NCBI GenBank assembly: GCA_021732045.1
Contig: JAKFWK010000004.1
Location: 281,614 to 345,613, forward strand
Reading direction: 5' to 3'
Length of the DNA stretch: 64,000 nt
Source of the DNA: Sulfurimonas sp.
GTDB lineage: Bacteria > Campylobacterota > Campylobacteria > Campylobacterales > Sulfurimonadaceae
Of this stretch, positions 26,989 through 36,678 are shown piece after piece. The stretch's first letter is position 1. Each line of letters opens with the position of its first letter. Made by a program: the position numbers and the translations under genes. The notes under the pieces were generated by a model. That model searched no databases. It was given only the letters and a program-made list of their open reading frames with translations, and was not told the origin of the DNA.

Positions 26989-27675
26989 TTAAAAAACTAT
27001 TTTACCGTCTTCTTGCAAACCTCTTATGATGGCTTTTGCTTTTTCATGCCCAGCATAAGCGGCTTTTCTGCACATATCAAGTGCTTTGTCGTGGTCTTGT
27101 TTGCATCCAAAACCCTGATCATAGAGTTGACCTAAGTTATAATAACCCTCAGCCAAACCGCCATCAGCGGCTCTTTTGAAACAGATAAAGCATCTTGCTT
27201 CATCTATTTCAACCCCATGACCCTCTTTGTATAGTACGCCCAAGTTGTTAAAAGAGGCTAAGTTTCCTCTTTTTGCTCCCTCTTCGTACCAAAACGCGGC
27301 TTCTGAAAAATTTTGCAAACACCCAAGACCTCTCTCTAGCATCAAAGCAACCTCATACATCGCCTGAGGAACCTCTCTCGTTGCGGCTTCTAAAAAATAG
27401 TCATGAGCTTTAAATTGGTTATGTTCAATGCCACCAAGTCCATTCATATATAAAATAGCTAGATTAAAAAGTGCGTATGGCTGTTTTGCTTTCGCCGCCA
27501 TCTCATAGAGTTGGAGAGCTTTTTTTTCATCCGCATCACAACCTTGTGCATTTTGGTACATATAGCCCAGAGAAGTTTGCGCATCTGCGTTGTTTTGCCC
27601 CGCTAAAATAGTATATAGTTCTAATGCTTTTTTAAAATCTTGACTGTTATAAGCTTTATGCGCTTCTTCTATCAT
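26989..27675 (-). CDS. Sel1-like repeat (SLR) protein
   Basis: A 228-residue protein built of about six Sel1-type repeats of ~36 residues (for example ADAQTSLGYMYQNAQGCDAD, YALFNLAILYMNGLGG, EGYYNLGQLYDQGFGCKQDH). Cysteines occur at repeat positions as in Helicobacter Hcp proteins, but no signal peptide is visible, so it is probably cytoplasmic. Such repeats bind partner proteins; the partner is unknown. It is divergent from mnmG and upstream of ribE. Confidence 0.85.
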   Translation of the reverse strand: MIEEAHKAYNSQDFKKALELYTILAGQNNADAQTSLGYMYQNAQGCDADEKKALQLYEMAAKAKQPYALFNLAILYMNGLGGIEHNQFKAHDYFLEAATREVPQAMYEVALMLERGLGCLQNFSEAAFWYEEGAKRGNLASFNNLGVLYKEGHGVEIDEARCFICFKRAADGGLAEGYYNLGQLYDQGFGCKQDHDKALDMCRKAAYAGHEKAKAIIRGLQEDGKIVF

Positions 27676-27777
27676 TTGAGAAACCTTTGAGTGGCTTTGA
27701 AATAAGTATGCAAATAATACTCAAAAATGCTAAAATTCGGCTAAAGAAACGGGTGTAGTATCACTTAAGGAATTAAA

Positions 27778-29658
27778 ATGAATTATGATGTAATAGTAAT
27801 TGGCGGTGGTCACGCCGGAGTAGAAGCCGCGCTTTCAAGTGCAAGAATGGGAAATAGAACCTTGATGATCTCAATGCTTGCCGAGAATGTTGGAGCAACG
27901 AGCTGTAACCCGGCAGTTGGTGGTTTAGCTAAAGGGCATCTGGTTCGTGAGCTAGATGCATTAGGCGGAGAGATGGGACTTATAACCGATGAAGCCGGAA
28001 TACAATTTCGTATCTTAAATCACACAAAAGGTCCAGCAGTTAGAGGAAGTCGCGCTCAGATTGATATGGATAAGTACAAAGTAATCGCAAGAAACAAGAT
28101 TTTAACCACTCCAAATCTTGATTTAGTTCAAGAGATGGCGGAGTCGCTTATTGTCGAAAATAACGAGGTTAAGGGTGTTAAGACAAATCTTTTAAACAGT
28201 TACGGAGCAAAAAAAGTTATCATCACAAGCGGAACATTTCTAAGGGGTGTTATCCATGTCGGAGAGATTCAACAGCAAGGTGGAAGATTTGGCGAGCAGA
28301 GCAGTGTAGGGCTAAGTGAGTCATTGAAGGCGTGTGGACTTGAGATGGGAAGACTAAAGACCGGTACATGTGCTAGAGTTGACAGTTCGAGCATAGATTT
28401 TTCTGTTATGGAAGAACAGGGTGGCGATGAAGTGCCAAGCCCATTTAGTTTTAGAACCAATCGTGATGAGTTTAGAAAAACGAAAAAGCAGATTCCATGT
28501 TTCATAACTTATACAAACGAAAACACTCACCACATCATAGAGAGCAACTTCTACCGTGCTCCGCTTTTTACCGGTCAAATTGAGGGAACAGGACCACGGT
28601 ATTGCCCAAGTATAGAGGATAAAGTAAATCGTTTTCGCGATAAAGAGAGACACCATCTTTTTATAGAGCCGCAAACTATGGAGAATACAGAATGCTACAT
28701 AAACGGTATGAGCACATCGCTTCCGCCAGATGTTCAACAGCAGATGATTCACTCGGTTCGCGGAATGGAAAATGCAAAAATAGTTCGCTATGGTTACGCG
28801 ATAGAGTATGATTTTGTAGATCCAAGAGAGCTAAAACACTCGCTGGAGACAAAAAAAATCAGCGGTTTGTATCTGGCAGGGCAGATTAACGGAACAACAG
28901 GTTATGAAGAAGCCGCCGCACAAGGACTTATGGCTGGGATAAATGCATCTCTTAGTGTACAAGGAAAAGAGCCGCTCGTTTTGCGAAGAGATGAGGCTTA
29001 TATTGGGGTTTTGATAGATGATTTGGTGACAAAAGGAACAAAAGAGCCATACCGTATGTTTACCTCCCGTGCGGAATATAGGCTTCTTTTGAGAGAAGAG
29101 TCAGCAGACACAAGACTTAGCCACTATGGACACGAACTAGGACTCATCAGTGATGAAACTTATGAAAAAGTCAGACTCAAACATGAGCAGATTCAAGAGG
29201 GTGCCAAGATACTTCACGAGAGAGTCTTCACTCCAAACAAAGAGTTTATAGCCCTTTTAGAGAGTATGGGCGAAGAGAAAATCAGCGATAGCATTACAGC
29301 AGAGCAGCTAGTCGCAAGAAAGAGCTTTGATGTTGAAAAAATGATAAAAATAGCCCCTGAACTTTCACATTATGATGAGTATATAAAAGAGGAGATTTTA
29401 GTCGAGGGCAAATACGCAAGATATATCATCATGCAGAGTCAAGAGATAGAAAATATGAAAAAATACCTCAAAATAAAAATCCCGCAAGATTTTGATTTTA
29501 GAAGCGTTAGCGGTTTAAGTAAAGAGATTGTCGAAAAACTAGAAAAATTCAACCCGCCAACACTTCAAGCAGCTTCACAGATAAGCGGCATAACCCCAGC
29601 CGCTATTGAGATACTTCATATTTATATAAAAATAGATGTAAAAAATAAGAAAGTTTGA
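27778..29658 (+). CDS. mnmG: tRNA U34 carboxymethylaminomethyl-modifying enzyme MnmG (GidA)
   Basis: A 626-residue FAD protein with the Rossmann motif [12 protein letters not shown] at the N-terminus, [38 protein letters not shown] and the [14 protein letters not shown] segment. MnmG with MnmE modifies U34 of several tRNAs. AAGGA precedes the ATG. Length is typical. The usual partner mnmE is not in the window. Confidence 0.97.
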   Translation: MNYDVIVIGGGHAGVEAALSSARMGNRTLMISMLAENVGATSCNPAVGGLAKGHLVRELDALGGEMGLITDEAGIQFRILNHTKGPAVRGSRAQIDMDKYKVIARNKILTTPNLDLVQEMAESLIVENNEVKGVKTNLLNSYGAKKVIITSGTFLRGVIHVGEIQQQGGRFGEQSSVGLSESLKACGLEMGRLKTGTCARVDSSSIDFSVMEEQGGDEVPSPFSFRTNRDEFRKTKKQIPCFITYTNENTHHIIESNFYRAPLFTGQIEGTGPRYCPSIEDKVNRFRDKERHHLFIEPQTMENTECYINGMSTSLPPDVQQQMIHSVRGMENAKIVRYGYAIEYDFVDPRELKHSLETKKISGLYLAGQINGTTGYEEAAAQGLMAGINASLSVQGKEPLVLRRDEAYIGVLIDDLVTKGTKEPYRMFTSRAEYRLLLREESADTRLSHYGHELGLISDETYEKVRLKHEQIQEGAKILHERVFTPNKEFIALLESMGEEKISDSITAEQLVARKSFDVEKMIKIAPELSHYDEYIKEEILVEGKYARYIIMQSQEIENMKKYLKIKIPQDFDFRSVSGLSKEIVEKLEKFNPPTLQAASQISGITPAAIEILHIYIKIDVKNKKV

Positions 29659-29715
29659 TAATAGTCAAGATAGATTGATAATATGAAACATAAAGTTTGA
29701 GAATGGATATCTAAA

Positions 29716-29985
29716 ATGGGAAAGCCTAAAAGAATCATTCCTGAATTTATGCTAGATAATCCAGATGATACTTTTGTTGACAAAAACGCTAAAAGATACA
29801 AAAACCTACCAAAGAGAAGTAAGTGCTTTTGGGAAAGTGATAGAAGAATTGGGCTTACAAGATGTTCTCTATACGATTGTTACAGAAGATACTTCAAAGA
29901 TTATAGAAGAAAATAACTTGAAAATCATTGTTACAAACATCTTTGAGTTTATGAAAAAAATTGATTTTTGGACCGACAGTAGTCA
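29716..29985 (+). pseudogene. Broken ORF of unknown function next to mutS7
   Basis: Two overlapping frames fit one ancestral protein: MGKPKRIIPEFMLDNPDDTF (frame from 29716), then, after a one-base shift near 29811-29813, EVSAFGKVIEELGLQDVLYT continuing to about 29985. From there the frame runs into the antisense of the mutS7 3' end. It therefore looks frameshifted and truncated. I recognise no family. It fills the 328-base gap between mnmG and mutS7. Confidence 0.4.
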
Positions 29986-29986
29986 A

Positions 29987-32962
29987 TCAGCACTGTTCAT
30001 ATGTAAGTTGAATCCCTTTGGATGTCACAACAAATTTTAAATCTGTAATTTTTCCTTGATGCACCATCTTATGATGTTCTGGACAAAGAGGAATCAAGTT
30101 GTATTTGTGGTTCATAGGAACATGACCAATGAAACCTTCATTATCAGCACTGTTTTGTTCTTGAATATGATGCGTCTCAGTGGCTTCCTCAGCGCAAATA
30201 ATACAAGTGCTCATGTAAACATTTTTATTGTAATTACTCTGCCGTTTTTTTGATAGTAGTTCCAATGATGAATAATCATTAGCAAGTTGCTTTCTGATTT
30301 CTTCTGCATCACGGATAAAATCATTATCCATATGTAGGGATTTAGCAAATTCTAGCCCATAAACCGTACTTCCATTACCGGGCTGTAAGGTACGGTTATA
30401 GATTAAACGGTCATTCTGTGGATTATATGAAACCGACAAGTGCATACTAATGAGCGAAGCAATTTCATTGATTTGTTTTAGCTCTGTTAACTGATGTAGA
30501 TGCGTTGCAAATATATGAAGACAATTCAAACGATTTAGCTTCATAAGAGCACTAGCAACCAATGCGACTCCACTTAGCGTTTCAGTACCATGACTCAGTT
30601 CATCACCTATTACAAGTGATTTAGCATTGATTCTATTGAAAATATTTCGAAGCTCTGTCATTTCTACTGCAAATGTAGACATGCCTTTAATCAGGTTATC
30701 TTTACTGACAATTCGGGTAAATACACTCTCAAACAATGAAAATTTCATTTTTTCTGCCGGTACAAATAGTCCCGCTTGAGCCATTATGACAGTAATACCG
30801 ATACTTTTCATCAATGACGATTTACCACTCGAATTGATACCGTAGAGCAATATCCCTTTTACTTCTTCCCCTCGTGCAGAGGTAGAAAGTAAATTATCTC
30901 TGTAGGTATTATCTATTAGACTTGGATCCCCCATGATAATATCGTTTGGAACGAAAACACCATGCTCTTCTTGCACTTCTATTAGTGGATGTCTAAGACC
31001 AATGATTTGTAGGAAATTTTTTCCTTCTTCTGCATCAACAATTTTGGGCTTTACATAATTGTATTTTTTAGCAGTAATGATGTTTGATACAGCTATATCT
31101 AAATCAGCAATAAACTCACTGAGTGTTGTCATCATACCTGTATATTTTCGGTCAAATATACCAAGATATTCTCGGTAAAGTTTTTTAGTTAATGCAACTA
31201 TTTTGCTTTGATTGCTTAAATAGTTTGTTGAAATTTCATCAATGATAGGAGCAGATATTTTCACATTATTTGTTTGGGTTCTATAGTAGAATTCATCAAA
31301 AAATATTCTACGATCTCCAATAACTACATTTTTATCTTTTATCTGGTCTGCAATCAGCATAAAACGAGATTTTGTAATGTCTATATAAAAACCTGTCTTA
31401 TCTGTCTGTTCTACCTTGACAAAAGTTTGAGCTACATCTTTACCCAACTCATTTGATAGTGCTTCACGAAAAACATCCGCAATCGACTCAAGATCATTAA
31501 CCAGTTTTTGATTTTTCAACACAAGGTCATCAATTTCTGGGCTAACTCCTGCATTGATCATATTGTCATCAATCTGGTTATAGTTAAATTGTGCTGTTTT
31601 GTCCAAATCGAATGTTTGTTGAATCTCAGACATAAACTCTAATATTTTTGTGTGTTTATATTGGTTTGAAGTGATATCAAGTTGCTCGATAATAGTGCGC
31701 ATCTCATTTATTGCGAAAAGTGAATCATGTAGATAATTGAGTTCACATGGATGCAGTTTAATTAATGCTAGTCTTCTACTCAGTCTTTCAATATCGTATA
31801 TCTTATTGAGTTTAGAAAAAAGTATCTTATGCTGTTGTGTTATTTTTTCCGAAAGCTGATAGCGGCGGTTGATTTCTTGTTTATTAATCTGAGGGTGTAA
31901 GAGTCTATCTCTTAACAATCGTTTTCCCATTGAAGTAGCAGTATTGTTGATCAGTTTATAAATTGTCATTTCATCGGGGTCTTTAGAGATAATCTGCAAC
32001 TGTTCAATTGCATTATTACCTAAAAGCATTGTCGATCTATTATCTACAATGATTGGGTGAGAAAGCTTTTGGATGATATTGATATCATGGTCAATAATGA
32101 AGTCAATCAATACTGCCAGTGATTCTGATACTAATGGCATAAACTCCAAATCAAGAAACTCTATTGGCGCCAAAAGTGATTCAGGCTTATAGACACTATT
32201 GAACAGTTCATTCTGGTAAGCAATTTTTTGACGATTGGTATTAATGACATGAATATAATGTGCATCAATTTCAAGATATGTTAATACCTCTTCTTGTTTT
32301 ATATCTTTATGGGCAAAAGTAATAACCACTTCTTTCGTTTTATTAGCATGCATAAGGCTAAATACTTCATCAAAAGCAAGTGTTTTATCGTCTAAATTAC
32401 CTTCAGCTTGATAGAGGAGAGTTTTGCCAGTTGTTATATCAATCGCAGAATATCCGATGAGATAGATTCCATTGCTTTCATCGACTAACAAAGATGTAGT
32501 GTAATTTGCTTCATTATCATTGATAAAGTCGAAATTTGTACCAGGGGAAATGATTCTATCCAGATATCGTGAAATTTTTGGCGGAGTACCTTTTTGTCTA
32601 ATAATGACAATCGTATATTTGTCTTCACTGACTAGTCTCGCAAGGTATCTGTCAAATGAAACCGCTGGCACCCCTGCCATTAAAGGGTTTTTGACATCAT
32701 TTTCTAAAATGAGTTTTGATTTTCTGGTGAGCTGAATGTTCAGTAGTTCCGAAACAAGTTTAGCTTTTCCAAGTTGCATTTCATCGTTATCAACTTCATA
32801 CACTTCGAAAAAAGTGCCAAGTTCCATAATAACAATAGTGTCACTTCCGTATTTCTCCTCAAAATATTTTTGAAGGTTGAAATACATTTCTGTAACAAGC
32901 ACTTTATTATCATTTAAAATGCTTTCTATTGTACTGTCAGGGATAATTTCATTAATTGGCAT
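29987..32962 (-). CDS. MutS7-type mismatch repair protein with C-terminal HNH endonuclease domain
   Basis: A 991-residue protein. Domain I holds the mismatch-recognition Phe-x-Glu (GTFFEVYE, residues 49-56). The ABC-type ATPase follows (Walker A YGINSSGKSSLM near residue 704, then ELSHGTETLSG and FATHLHQLTEL). The last ~75 residues form an HNH domain (CIICAEEATETHHIQEQ ... NLIPLCPEHHKMVHQGK). This order defines MutS7, known from some Campylobacterota, giant viruses and octocoral mitochondria (mtMutS). It could bind a mismatch and cut the strand itself without MutH or MutL. The ATG has no ribosome site but lies five bases after a TATAAT. Degraded ORFs lie on both sides. Confidence 0.9.
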   Translation of the reverse strand: MPINEIIPDSTIESILNDNKVLVTEMYFNLQKYFEEKYGSDTIVIMELGTFFEVYEVDNDEMQLGKAKLVSELLNIQLTRKSKLILENDVKNPLMAGVPAVSFDRYLARLVSEDKYTIVIIRQKGTPPKISRYLDRIISPGTNFDFINDNEANYTTSLLVDESNGIYLIGYSAIDITTGKTLLYQAEGNLDDKTLAFDEVFSLMHANKTKEVVITFAHKDIKQEEVLTYLEIDAHYIHVINTNRQKIAYQNELFNSVYKPESLLAPIEFLDLEFMPLVSESLAVLIDFIIDHDINIIQKLSHPIIVDNRSTMLLGNNAIEQLQIISKDPDEMTIYKLINNTATSMGKRLLRDRLLHPQINKQEINRRYQLSEKITQQHKILFSKLNKIYDIERLSRRLALIKLHPCELNYLHDSLFAINEMRTIIEQLDITSNQYKHTKILEFMSEIQQTFDLDKTAQFNYNQIDDNMINAGVSPEIDDLVLKNQKLVNDLESIADVFREALSNELGKDVAQTFVKVEQTDKTGFYIDITKSRFMLIADQIKDKNVVIGDRRIFFDEFYYRTQTNNVKISAPIIDEISTNYLSNQSKIVALTKKLYREYLGIFDRKYTGMMTTLSEFIADLDIAVSNIITAKKYNYVKPKIVDAEEGKNFLQIIGLRHPLIEVQEEHGVFVPNDIIMGDPSLIDNTYRDNLLSTSARGEEVKGILLYGINSSGKSSLMKSIGITVIMAQAGLFVPAEKMKFSLFESVFTRIVSKDNLIKGMSTFAVEMTELRNIFNRINAKSLVIGDELSHGTETLSGVALVASALMKLNRLNCLHIFATHLHQLTELKQINEIASLISMHLSVSYNPQNDRLIYNRTLQPGNGSTVYGLEFAKSLHMDNDFIRDAEEIRKQLANDYSSLELLSKKRQSNYNKNVYMSTCIICAEEATETHHIQEQNSADNEGFIGHVPMNHKYNLIPLCPEHHKMVHQGKITDLKFVVTSKGIQLTYEQC

Positions 32963-32967
32963 TTGGA

Positions 32968-32973
32968 ATTATA
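32968..32973 (-). promoter_or_regulatory. -10 element abutting the mutS7 start (possible leaderless mRNA)
   Basis: On the minus strand TTGGTATAAT is followed by TCCAA and then the ATG. With the usual 6-8 base distance from -10 to +1, transcription would begin at or beside the start codon. Confidence 0.5.
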
Positions 32974-33245
32974 CCAATACATGCCTTTTATGATTGATTG
33001 TATTATTGATAAATTTAGAATTAGATAGTTTTGATCTTCAAAAAATTATGTAATTTTTATGTAGTTGCTATTGAAAAATTAAATCACAAAAAGTTCTAAA
33101 TAAAAATTGGATTTTTTCTGAAATCCTCTATTCTACACGATTTACTATGATAAACATAAAAATATGGAAGTCAACCGCAATCAATGAATTTTTGCCTGAG
33201 ACTCCGTAAAATAGGGACTTGTCAAGCGCATGCTAGTTCAAATGG
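32974..33245. other. Non-coding gap between mutS7 and degraded ORFs
   Basis: About 270 AT-rich bases. I see no intact ORF. A short more GC-balanced stretch (33190-33245) reads through stops in all forward frames or as a 37-codon orphan; it is probably part of the decayed sequence that follows. Confidence 0.4.
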
Positions 33246-33720
33246 GTGCGAGTTCCTTATAGAGGTCAAGAGTACGCAACGCTTTTTACAGACATAAAAC
33301 TCAAAGATACTCAAGTGGCAGTAAATATCATAAATAATATAAAAATGGACAGTAATTTTAATAGCTCCATCACTGTTGCAAACGATGATGTTAGGCATCT
33401 TGACACAAGCAAACTAAGCAATTTCGAAGAACTTGACGCTCTTTTAAAAGATTTACAAGCAGTAAAATAAGACAGCAAAAAATGGCTTTTTGTAGTGGGA
33501 ATAGAGAAGTATAAGTTTACAGATAACATAAGCTATGCACAAAAAGGTGCAAGAAACCAACAAAATCATAGGCGATGATAAGCAAAACAGCTATTTAAAA
33601 AATACACCAATTGCCCAAAAGTTGAAAAAAATCATCTCAAAAAATATAGATTTTTCTTTGCAAAGAAAAGATAAAAAGTGGTTTTTGAAATACAGAGATA
33701 CTTTGTGTTGTAGGTTTTGA
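33246..33720 (+). pseudogene. Degraded caspase-family (C14-like) peptidase remnant
   Basis: A 74-codon piece (33246-33470, VRVPYRGQEYATLFTDI... LLKDLQAVK) ends in TAA. Reading straight on in the same frame gives DSKKWLFVVGIEKYKFTDNI followed by SYAQK, which resembles the start of bacterial caspase-like domains (xxWxFVVGIExY...NI.YA). A frame change near 33530 leads into a second piece (33535-33720) without clear homology, and the catalytic His and Cys regions are missing. So it has at least one nonsense codon, one frameshift and a truncation. The family call rests on one motif only. Confidence 0.45.
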
Positions 33721-33804
33721 TACTTTCTTTATACTGTAGCCCATAATATTGATTATTTCATGATACTAAAAGTTGTAGAATCACTGAAATTTAATGGAGA
33801 CAAT

Positions 33805-35625
33805 ATGACGCTGCAAGAACGAATGAAAAATGAATTTATGGTAATCAAAGCTCTTGGAGTAGTTTATGGGGATATTGGAACCAGTCCAATATACACCTTG
33901 GCAATTATTTTTGCGCTCATTTCACCTACGGTTGAAAATATATTTGGAATACTTTCATATGTATTTTGGACAATGACAATACTTGTTACCGTTCAATATG
34001 GCTGGCTAGCTACAAGTTTATCAAAAAAAGGGGAAGGCGGAACAGTGGTTCTTGTGCAACTTCTTCTGCCTTATCTTAAAAATACGAAAGCTATTGCAAC
34101 AGTCAGTATGCTGAGTTTTGTTGGTATATCGTTGATGATAGGTGATGGTGTTATTACACCGGCAATTAGTATTCTTTCGGCAGTTGAAGGTATGGTGTTA
34201 ATACCGGGATATGAAAATACTCCTAAAATAACTCTTTTGTTGATAGCATCAGTGATAGCATTTATACTGTTTTATGTTCAAAGAAAAGGAATTGAAAAAG
34301 TAGCTTCTGCTTTTGGACCTATTATGGTAGTTTGGTTTTTTACACTCGGTTTGGTTGGCTTGTGGTATATATCCCAAAATTTTTCAATTTTAAAAGCGAT
34401 CTCTCCTCTTTATGCCATTAACTTTACATTATCTCACCCCGTGATTAGTTTTGTAATGTTAGCAGATGTCATACTTGCTGCAACGGGTGGCGAAGCATTG
34501 TATGCAGATATGGGACACCTTGGGAGATTGCCGATTTTAAAGGGATGGTTGTTTGCATTTGTATCATTGATATTAAGCTATTTGGGGCAGGGTGCATTTT
34601 TGATGACACATCCAGCGGCAATAACAAGTCCGCTTTTTGAAATGACAAAAGACTTAGTTCCTTATCTGTATGTTCCGTTTTTAATATTAACAATTATTGC
34701 AACTATCATCGCATCGCAAGCGATGATAAGCGGTATATTTTCAGTACTCTACCAAGCTATGACAACAAGAATATTTCCGCATTTCAAAGTTGAATATACC
34801 TCTAATGAGCTAAGAGCGCAGATATATGTAAATTCAGTGAATTGGTTTTTATTTGCCTGTGTAATTGTTATGTTGTTTGTATTTGGTGAATCAGCAAAAT
34901 TAGCTGCTGCGTATGGTTTAGCTGTTTCAGGCGCAATGAGTATTACTGGTTATTTAGTTAGTATGGTGTTTTGGTATAAAAAACAACATATTGCGATGTC
35001 ATTTGCAATACTATCAGGCATGGTAAGTACGATATTTTTTGCTTCTTGTACTCAAAAAATTCCAAATGGTGGATACTGGTCTCTAATAATAGCCTCTGTA
35101 CCGCTTTTTATTGTTATTTTATATACAATGGGTCAAAAAAAACTGTATAAGTCATTCATACCTATTGAAAAAAAATATTTTTTGGAAGAATACAGTGTGA
35201 AATATGCAAAAGGAACCCATATTGAAGGGATTGCTCTGTTTTTTGCAAGACAAGCAGGTGAAATTCCAGCTTACATTTCAAAAACAATGTTTCAAAACGG
35301 TATTATTTACCAAAGAAATATTATTGTTGTTGTAAAGCCGACTAATGAGCCATATGGTATAAATACAGAGCTATCCCCATTGGGTGAAGGACTTGATTTG
35401 TTGATGATATATCCAGGATATATGGAGATGCTCGATGTAGAAAAGATATTATACGGTAAAGGGCTAGAGGCTAGAGTAATATTTTATGGTCAAGAGGAGA
35501 TAGTTTCAAAAAATTTCTTGTGGAATATATTTGCAATGATTAAAAGTCTTTCGCCTACATTTGTTAGCTTTTATAATTTTCCTAATGAAAAGCTCATTGG
35601 GGTTGCAAGAAGAGCAGAAATTTAA
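33805..35625 (+). CDS. kup: KUP-family potassium uptake protein
   Basis: A 606-residue membrane protein starting at ATG 33805 (GGAG upstream). It has the KUP signature near the N-terminus (ALGVVYGDIGTSPIYTL), about 12 membrane helices (ISLMIGDGVITPAISILSAV, LAATGGEALYADMGHLGRLP) and a cytoplasmic C-terminal domain. KUP proteins import K+ with protons. A KdpD/KdpE-like pair follows on the same strand 60 bases later, while kdpFABC is absent, so these regulators may control kup. Confidence 0.95.
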   Translation: MTLQERMKNEFMVIKALGVVYGDIGTSPIYTLAIIFALISPTVENIFGILSYVFWTMTILVTVQYGWLATSLSKKGEGGTVVLVQLLLPYLKNTKAIATVSMLSFVGISLMIGDGVITPAISILSAVEGMVLIPGYENTPKITLLLIASVIAFILFYVQRKGIEKVASAFGPIMVVWFFTLGLVGLWYISQNFSILKAISPLYAINFTLSHPVISFVMLADVILAATGGEALYADMGHLGRLPILKGWLFAFVSLILSYLGQGAFLMTHPAAITSPLFEMTKDLVPYLYVPFLILTIIATIIASQAMISGIFSVLYQAMTTRIFPHFKVEYTSNELRAQIYVNSVNWFLFACVIVMLFVFGESAKLAAAYGLAVSGAMSITGYLVSMVFWYKKQHIAMSFAILSGMVSTIFFASCTQKIPNGGYWSLIIASVPLFIVILYTMGQKKLYKSFIPIEKKYFLEEYSVKYAKGTHIEGIALFFARQAGEIPAYISKTMFQNGIIYQRNIIVVVKPTNEPYGINTELSPLGEGLDLLMIYPGYMEMLDVEKILYGKGLEARVIFYGQEEIVSKNFLWNIFAMIKSLSPTFVSFYNFPNEKLIGVARRAEI

Positions 35626-35686
35626 GTATAAGTTATGAAAAAATCACAATCATGTTTTTGTGTTTAACAGCAGTATAATAGTATTT

Positions 35687-36676
35687 ATGAAAATACAATA
35701 TATTCAATTTAGTAAGGGTTTGTTTTTAGTACTTGTCGTAACTTTCTTTTGTATGCTATACAAAGGTGATTTAGAAGTGCTGAACATTGTTATGCTATAT
35801 CTTTTACCAATCTTGTATGTAGCCATAAATTATGGTCAGATTCAGACTTTTTTTATATCTTTAATTGTTGTTTTGGTTTTTGATTTCTTATTTATCCCTC
35901 CCGTATTTACATTTGCTGTTCACGATGCTAGGCATTTGCTTAGTTTTATAATCATTATAATCGTTGGTCAACTAATTTCAATATTGGCAACAAAGGCTGC
36001 AAAAACAAAGGAGTTTGAAACAAGCGAAAGACTGTATGAGGCCGTATTAAATTCTTTATCACATGAGCTTAGAACTCCTTTGGCAGTAATTATTGGAGCA
36101 ACAAGTTCTGTTATATCGAACGAATTAAAGCTTACGGATGAGGAAAAAAATGAACTTAGTCAAGAAGTATACAATAGTGCCTTTGGCATGAAAGAGTTGA
36201 TTGAAAATTTGCTCACAAGCGCAAGGTTTGAAAGTGGACATTTTAAACCAATAATGAGGGATTGCTCTATAGAAGAGATTATTTCAAATGCTCTTCTTAG
36301 GGCCGAAAATAAATATTTAAAAGAAGCAATTTTCCTTGTCAATGAATATTCGCCATCCATTATAAGTGATGCAACATTGCTTGAACAAGCTTTTTATAAT
36401 CTTCTAGATAATGCATTTAAATATGGCGAAGAGGTAACCGTTGCAATTAGTTATCATCAAAATAATGCATTAATTAATATATGCAATACGGGAGCATTAC
36501 CCGACCAGAATGAGCTTAGGACGATAGGTGAAAAGTTTACAAGACTTTCTAACTCTACAAATATATCAGGTTTGGGACTAGGTGTTTTTTTGACAAAAAG
36601 AATAATTGAAACCTTAAAAGGTTCTATCGACATCAAAATAAGTGATGACCGATTTTGTATTTATATTAGGTTGTAA
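35687..36676 (+). CDS. KdpD-like sensor histidine kinase lacking the KdpD/USP N-terminal domains
   Basis: A 329-residue kinase with four closely spaced membrane helices (DUF4118 type, residues 8-105, containing FIPPVFTFAVHDARH), HisKA with H-box SLSHELRTPLAV, and an ATPase domain (LLDNAFKYGE, GLGLGVFLTKR). This is the C-terminal half of KdpD. The ~400-residue KdpD and universal-stress domains are missing, as in some short KdpD homologues. ATG 35687 is preferred; a GTG at 35660 is possible. It ends two bases before the response regulator gene and follows kup. Confidence 0.88.
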   Translation: MKIQYIQFSKGLFLVLVVTFFCMLYKGDLEVLNIVMLYLLPILYVAINYGQIQTFFISLIVVLVFDFLFIPPVFTFAVHDARHLLSFIIIIIVGQLISILATKAAKTKEFETSERLYEAVLNSLSHELRTPLAVIIGATSSVISNELKLTDEEKNELSQEVYNSAFGMKELIENLLTSARFESGHFKPIMRDCSIEEIISNALLRAENKYLKEAIFLVNEYSPSIISDATLLEQAFYNLLDNAFKYGEEVTVAISYHQNNALINICNTGALPDQNELRTIGEKFTRLSNSTNISGLGLGVFLTKRIIETLKGSIDIKISDDRFCIYIRL

Positions 36677-36678
36677 GC

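Noticed and set aside
29765..30040. 91-codon ORF taken as an intact gene
   Set aside because: Its start is inside an earlier frame that fits it as one protein after a single-base shift, and its end is antisense mutS7.
33190..33260. Possible tRNA or small RNA (GTTCAAATGG-like T-arm)
   Set aside because: No acceptor or anticodon stems can be formed; the stretch is better explained as decayed coding sequence.
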